A stretch of DNA of 64,000 nucleotides from Strongylocentrotus droebachiensis. Its lineage: Eukaryota > Echinodermata > Echinoidea > Camarodonta > Strongylocentrotidae. The DNA lies in assembly GCA_035222895.1 (NCBI GenBank), contig JAVYIG010002528.1, forward strand, positions 124,001 to 188,000. Reading direction: 5' to 3'. Shown here piece after piece: positions 60,307-64,000 of the stretch. The notes under the pieces are model-generated. The model was not told the origin of the DNA, did no database searches, and saw nothing but the letters and a program-made list of their open reading frames with translations. The position numbers were made by a program, and so were the translations under genes. How positions within the stretch are numbered: the first letter of the stretch is position 1; every line of letters begins with the position of its first letter.

Positions 60307-62193
60307 TGATGTAACTTGTAAAACATAAATTTCTCTCCCGGTTTAGGTCGTTTTGATGGCCATGTTGTGACATACTGTGGAGTATACATGTATTGTAGGT
60401 GGCAATGTCTAGGTGCAGTTGTATCTAGAGCTTAAAGGGATCCGGTAACTTTGTCTCAGATTCTGAAACAAAATTCTGGATTTAGCTCATGATGCAATGA
60501 TAATTATGAACCTTTAGGTCAGTCAGGAACCCCATGACTTTTACAAGCCGGTCGCCTGTCTGATTATCAAGATATTTATGATTGGAATTACACATTTTGA
60601 AAACCGTTCGCCTGACGGTTTTCATAACACTACAGTCTATTGGGGAAAACGAGTATGGTAAAACCGGTCACTCAAAGATTTTTACTTTTTTGAGGCACTT
60701 CTTGATCATTTTGAAGCGCAATTTTTTTAGGGCTTCAATATTACACCATTTCACAGACACTGATAACACGTAGGGCCGTGTATCTCAGATTTAACATTGT
60801 TAAACGATCCCTTTAATTGGCTTTGTAGGCTAATATCTATCATATTTTCAAACAGATATAAATCTATTTACTTTAACCTGGCCTATATGTATGTACATGT
60901 ACATGTATGATGTAAGTGCAGCCTGTTTGTATTTTGAACTGGCTATACCATTATCAATATAAATTTTTGCACATATTCTAAAACAATAGGCAATAACTTC
61001 ACACAACTGCTGTTAATGATTCAGTATACTCCACTGTACAAAATATTGATTAGATTATTCACGAAATCACAACAATGAATTCCGTAATTGTGAATCATGA
61101 AAACACCTTCCTGTTTTGTTCCTTTGATATTGAAAAATAATAACATCAGCGTAGGCAACAAAAGTTCATTTTGTTTTCGAGAAGAACACAAAAATTTGTG
61201 GTCAACCAGCATCACAAGGGCATTTTGATGTTTATTTTATACCGGATACAACAATAGCACTGGAGTTATTAAATGAGCATGATTACCCCAGTCGTAAAAA
61301 AATAGGAAAAAAATAGGGGAAAAACAGGAAAAAAATAGTCCCGAAAATATATTTTTTTTCTATTTTTTCCCTATTTTTTTAAAAGGAAAAAATAGGGAAA
61401 AAATAGTTTTGGTAATAGGAAAAAAATAGGTTTGAAACAATTTTTTCTATTTTTTTCCTATTTTTTTCCTATTTTTCAGACCTGCAAATAGGAAATAAAT
61501 AGGGAAAAAATAGTGTAGAAAAAAGTGAAGAAAATAGTAAAAAAATAGTGATAACTAGGTGCTTAGTGAACAGTGAAAAGTAGTGAGGAAATAGGAAAAA
61601 AATAGTGAGAAAATAGGAAAAAAATAGTAAGAAAATAGGAAAAAATAGTAAGAAAATAGGGAAAAATAGTAAGAAAATAGGAAAAAAATAGTAAGAAAAT
61701 AGGAAAAAAATAGTAAGGAAATAGGAAAAAAATAGTAAGGAAATAGGAAAAAAATAGTAAGAAAATAGGAAAAAAATAGTAAGAAAATAGGGGAAAATAG
61801 TAAGAAAATAGGAAAAAAATAGTAAGGAAATAGGGGGGGGGGGGGGGAAATCACTCATCCTTTACTTTCATGGATTTCTCAAGCACTACCATCTCACACA
61901 TCCAGTCAACGACTCTGTACATTCAACTAAATCATACAGTGCAAACTTGATATAAAGAGATCAGTTATACCTGAAATGACAAGGTAATTTACCAGCTTTT
62001 GGGGGTTAAGATTTCTTGGTTGCACATGACCTCATTGTCAAAAGTTTCCACTGTAGAATAGTCACCCTACTCCTACAGCTCTTTTCTCTGCATCGATGCA
62101 CCTACTCAGTTTGCCAAATTCACTTCATCCTTTCAGTCCAATCCATTCAGTAGAACATTTAAAATAGTCAATGGGTATATGGAAAATGTTATA
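60307..62193. other. Segment with no supported exon
   Basis: It contains a possible acceptor at 60346 (ctcccggtttag) that opens only VVLMAML and a stop, and an A-rich minisatellite at 61290-61847. Nothing else resembles a gene. Confidence 0.4.
61577..61847 (+). repeat. 22-bp A-rich minisatellite ending in G15
   Basis: The unit aggaaaaaaatagtaagaaa plus at is repeated about 11-12 times with small variants. An irregular, partly palindromic precursor (ataggaaaaaaata and its complement) lies at 61290-61560. It ends in 15 G at 61833-61847. Minus-strand frames read Phe/Leu polymers and are not genes. Confidence 0.9.
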
Positions 62194-62368
62194 CAGTCCA
62201 CTCCTATTATAACAAACATGGATACACCAAGATTTTATTATCAGGCAATTCTCATCAGTCCCAATTTTAAACAAACCAATGTGTTCAGTAACTTGAGCAT
62301 AACATGATTTCATTTTAACAAGGAAATTGGCTTGGTCCCGAGCACCTCGTTATAATGGCAGTGGACTG
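62194..62368. mobile_element. TA-flanked MITE with CAGTCCACT ends (pogo/Tigger-like)
   Basis: It begins CAGTCCACTCCTATTATAAC and ends GTTATAATGGCAGTGGACTG, an inverted repeat of about 20 bp with a small gap. TA lies immediately outside each end (62192-62193 and 62369-62370). At 175 bp there is no transposase. The terminal CAGTC and TA site match the element at 47616, but the arms differ, so it is a separate family. Confidence 0.85.
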
Positions 62369-62415
62369 TAACACACAAAAAGAATAAAAGGGAATGTGTC
62401 AAATAAAATACATGT

Positions 62416-63373
62416 ACTTTATTTTCGAGAGGTGAACACAATGACATGAGTTTAGTATAGTATGTGTGTTCATATAAGCAAATAAATAAAAGAACTTAAC
62501 TGATATTTACAATCTTTGGTTAAGTACTGTAGTGTACATGTTGTAGTAATAGAGTTGTTCATGGTTTGCTATGATTATACACTAAAAAAAAAAAAAGACC
62601 AATGCGACTGCGTCTCCTATATGCCTCCGCCTTAAAAAAAAATATCATCCACCTAGAATGTAGCTTTCTATTTTTGTTCAAATAAAGTATTCAGGCGAGT
62701 TTCAGGACTATTACTGAGCCGATGCGGATATATGCTAGGCGATCACAAGCTCTCTCCCTCACTAGTAACCAAATAAAGCAGTATTCTGGACATGAGAGTG
62801 TTGTTTTCTGTCTCTTTTATTACAATTTAATATTACAAAGTGCTCTTAATAAAGTAATAACATTTTCAAACCTCAAGAAAATCATGACAAATAATATTTT
62901 TTTCTCGTTATTTACAAAGATAACAAAATAAAATAAATCTTAAAACAGATTTTTCAACAATGCATGCATGCTTTATAGTACAGTTGACATGTTACATAAT
63001 TTTCTCAATCTCAATTGAACTGTCAAAATCTTAATACAATCATCATAATCTAGAAACACTTACTACAAAATCAATGACATGTCATGTCATTGAGATATAT
63101 ATAAACAAGAAAATGAAAGACTTACATGCTACTATTTTCAAATAGTTTTACAAAGTATACCATCATTACCATGTATCATAAGTAATGGTCTTATGGTCCT
63201 TTATCTTCACAATATGCAGGCACTCATTGTGTACACATACATGTTGTACTTGCCTATGAATCTCAATGATTAGACATAAGAATTAAATAATAAAATGGAA
63301 ACAAATACTAATGTAAAGGATACAGATGTTGGTCTTGCTGTTCACAGGCATCTAATCAAATGGTGGTTGTACG
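62416..63373 (-). terminator. 3' UTR and candidate poly(A) signals of gene C
   Basis: Left of the gene C stop codon the minus strand carries AATAAA at 62816-62821 and again at 62418-62423 (TTTATT on the + strand). Either would give a plausible 3' UTR of about 0.55 or 0.95 kb. No other coding feature intervenes. The transcript would run toward gene B. Confidence 0.4.
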
Positions 63374-63410
63374 TTACATGTTCATTGTAGCTTGATTAGT
63401 TTCAATGGAT
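63374..63410 (-). CDS. Last coding exon of gene C (unrecognised)
   Basis: On the minus strand an acceptor (tttatatctttacag) is followed by 37 bases. Taking the upstream exon as ending in AG, the join reads ...SESVSA-R-SIETNQATMNM and stops at TAA (63374-63376). A second register would read ...RVCLRDPLKLIKLQ and stop 10 bases earlier, so the frame is not settled. The acceptor and its pairing with the donor at 63964 are the main support. Confidence 0.45.
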
Positions 63411-63964
63411 CTGTAAAGATATAAATGAAATGTGAGTTAGGGGTTAGAATAATCATGCATTGGTACATTTATGAACATGCAATTAATACTTAGTACAAGT
63501 ATTTATGTATTTCATAATGAAAAATTCAAAGGCACAGAACATGTGTGTACAGAAGTATGATAGCAAAAAAGATGCCAGGCTGACGACGAACGGATGGTGA
63601 AACAACGGAGTCATCAAAGAGCTGTCAAGGTGCATGAAATGTAAACCACTCAGGTAGGCAATTAATTAGAGTTATTTTATTCTTAGATATATCGGGTGAA
63701 CATACATAAAATAAAACATAAAACACAGAAAAGAAAATAGTAAAGGAACAATTTTTTGAAGAAAAAAATAAAAAGGAAAGAGAAAAATAATGTAGATCTA
63801 CATGTAGGTAGAACTTGTGCCACCTGCAAATTATTGTTCTAGCATAATGATGAGGTAAACTACTCTAATATTTTGATGTCAGATCTTAACTAACAAACAT
63901 GAAATAAATATACCCAAACAAATTATCAACAATAGATTTAGATTTCTACTTAGTAAGGACATAC
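63411..63964 (-). other. Putative intron of gene C
   Basis: Minus-strand donor GTATGT at the right end and acceptor at the left end; AT-rich, no open frame of note. Confidence 0.4.
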
Positions 63965-64000
63965 CTCGCAGACACACTCTCGGACTTGGAAGAATTGCTC
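63965..64000 (-). CDS. Partial penultimate exon of gene C (runs off the window)
   Basis: The minus strand shows TGCGAG|GTATGT, a good donor, preceded by at least 36 open bases. The favoured register reads SNSSKSESVSA, Ser-rich as in many C-terminal tails. The intron to the next exon would be about 550 bp (63411-63964). The exon continues beyond the window edge, so identity cannot be determined. Confidence 0.45.

Noticed and set aside
60346-60369. Second exon of gene B (VVLMAML, stop)
   Set aside because: The phase fits, but seven codons after a moderate acceptor are too little evidence.
61469-61858. Phe/Leu/Tyr-rich minus-strand frames resembling membrane proteins
   Set aside because: Pure consequence of the 22-bp A-rich minisatellite.
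1-64000. CRISPR arrays, bacterial operons, phage or plasmid modules
   Set aside because: Nothing resembling regularly spaced identical repeats with unique spacers, Shine-Dalgarno-led gene trains or integrase/att structures; the DNA is eukaryotic.

Overview
This window looks like nuclear DNA of a marine invertebrate, most likely a deuterostome such as an echinoderm. It has low GC content, large introns, GT-AG splice sites, dense (GA)n/(TC)n tracts, many poly-G/poly-C runs, tRNA-derived SINEs, a truncated non-LTR retrotransposon and many small foldback (MITE-like) elements. There are no bacterial-type operons, no CRISPR array and no rRNA. The species assignment is inference from texture, not from a recognised marker gene.

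Three genes can be argued from splice signals and open frames. Gene A is on the + strand and spans most of the window. It has a short phase-0 internal exon (463-519), a CpG-rich alternative first exon with a good ATG (28105-28248), an exon encoding a Gln/His-rich tract (41808-42026) and a terminal exon (58327-58392). Its 3' UTR ends at two overlapping poly(A) signals near 58900. All four junction phases are 0, so the pieces are mutually compatible, but I do not recognise the protein. Gene B starts about 430 bp further on (59356, + strand). Just upstream are a textbook E2F-type site and a YY1-type motif overlapping the ATG. Its first exon has an apparent 1-bp frameshift, and a 595-bp hAT-like element with an 8-bp target-site duplication sits 41 bp after its splice donor. 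Gene C is on the - strand at the right edge: part of its penultimate exon, its last exon and a 3' UTR pointing toward gene B.

Most of the rest is intronic or intergenic and repeat-rich. 6.0-7.5 kb holds a 5'-truncated reverse-transcriptase fragment (- strand) whose frame breaks at a 21-base homopolymer. 9.7 kb and 25.0 kb hold two copies of one tRNA-derived SINE; 25.9-26.2 kb holds a different tRNA-headed SINE. Foldback or terminal-inverted-repeat elements lie at 0.3, 1.25, 9.4, 11.8, 19.5, 24.4, 42.1, 47.6, 48.1 and 62.2 kb; two of them are bounded by TA and start CAGTC, as in pogo/Tigger-type elements. Degenerate tandem arrays lie at 2.9, 17.7, 21.5, 22.9, 32.0, 33.7 and 61.6 kb.

I saw no clearly new biological system. 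The most useful leads are the gene A model with its internal promoter, the E2F/YY1 promoter and frameshift of gene B, the precisely bounded hAT and pogo-like elements, a 59-codon Cys-rich ORF at 22.8 kb, and the unusual density of long G/C homopolymers.
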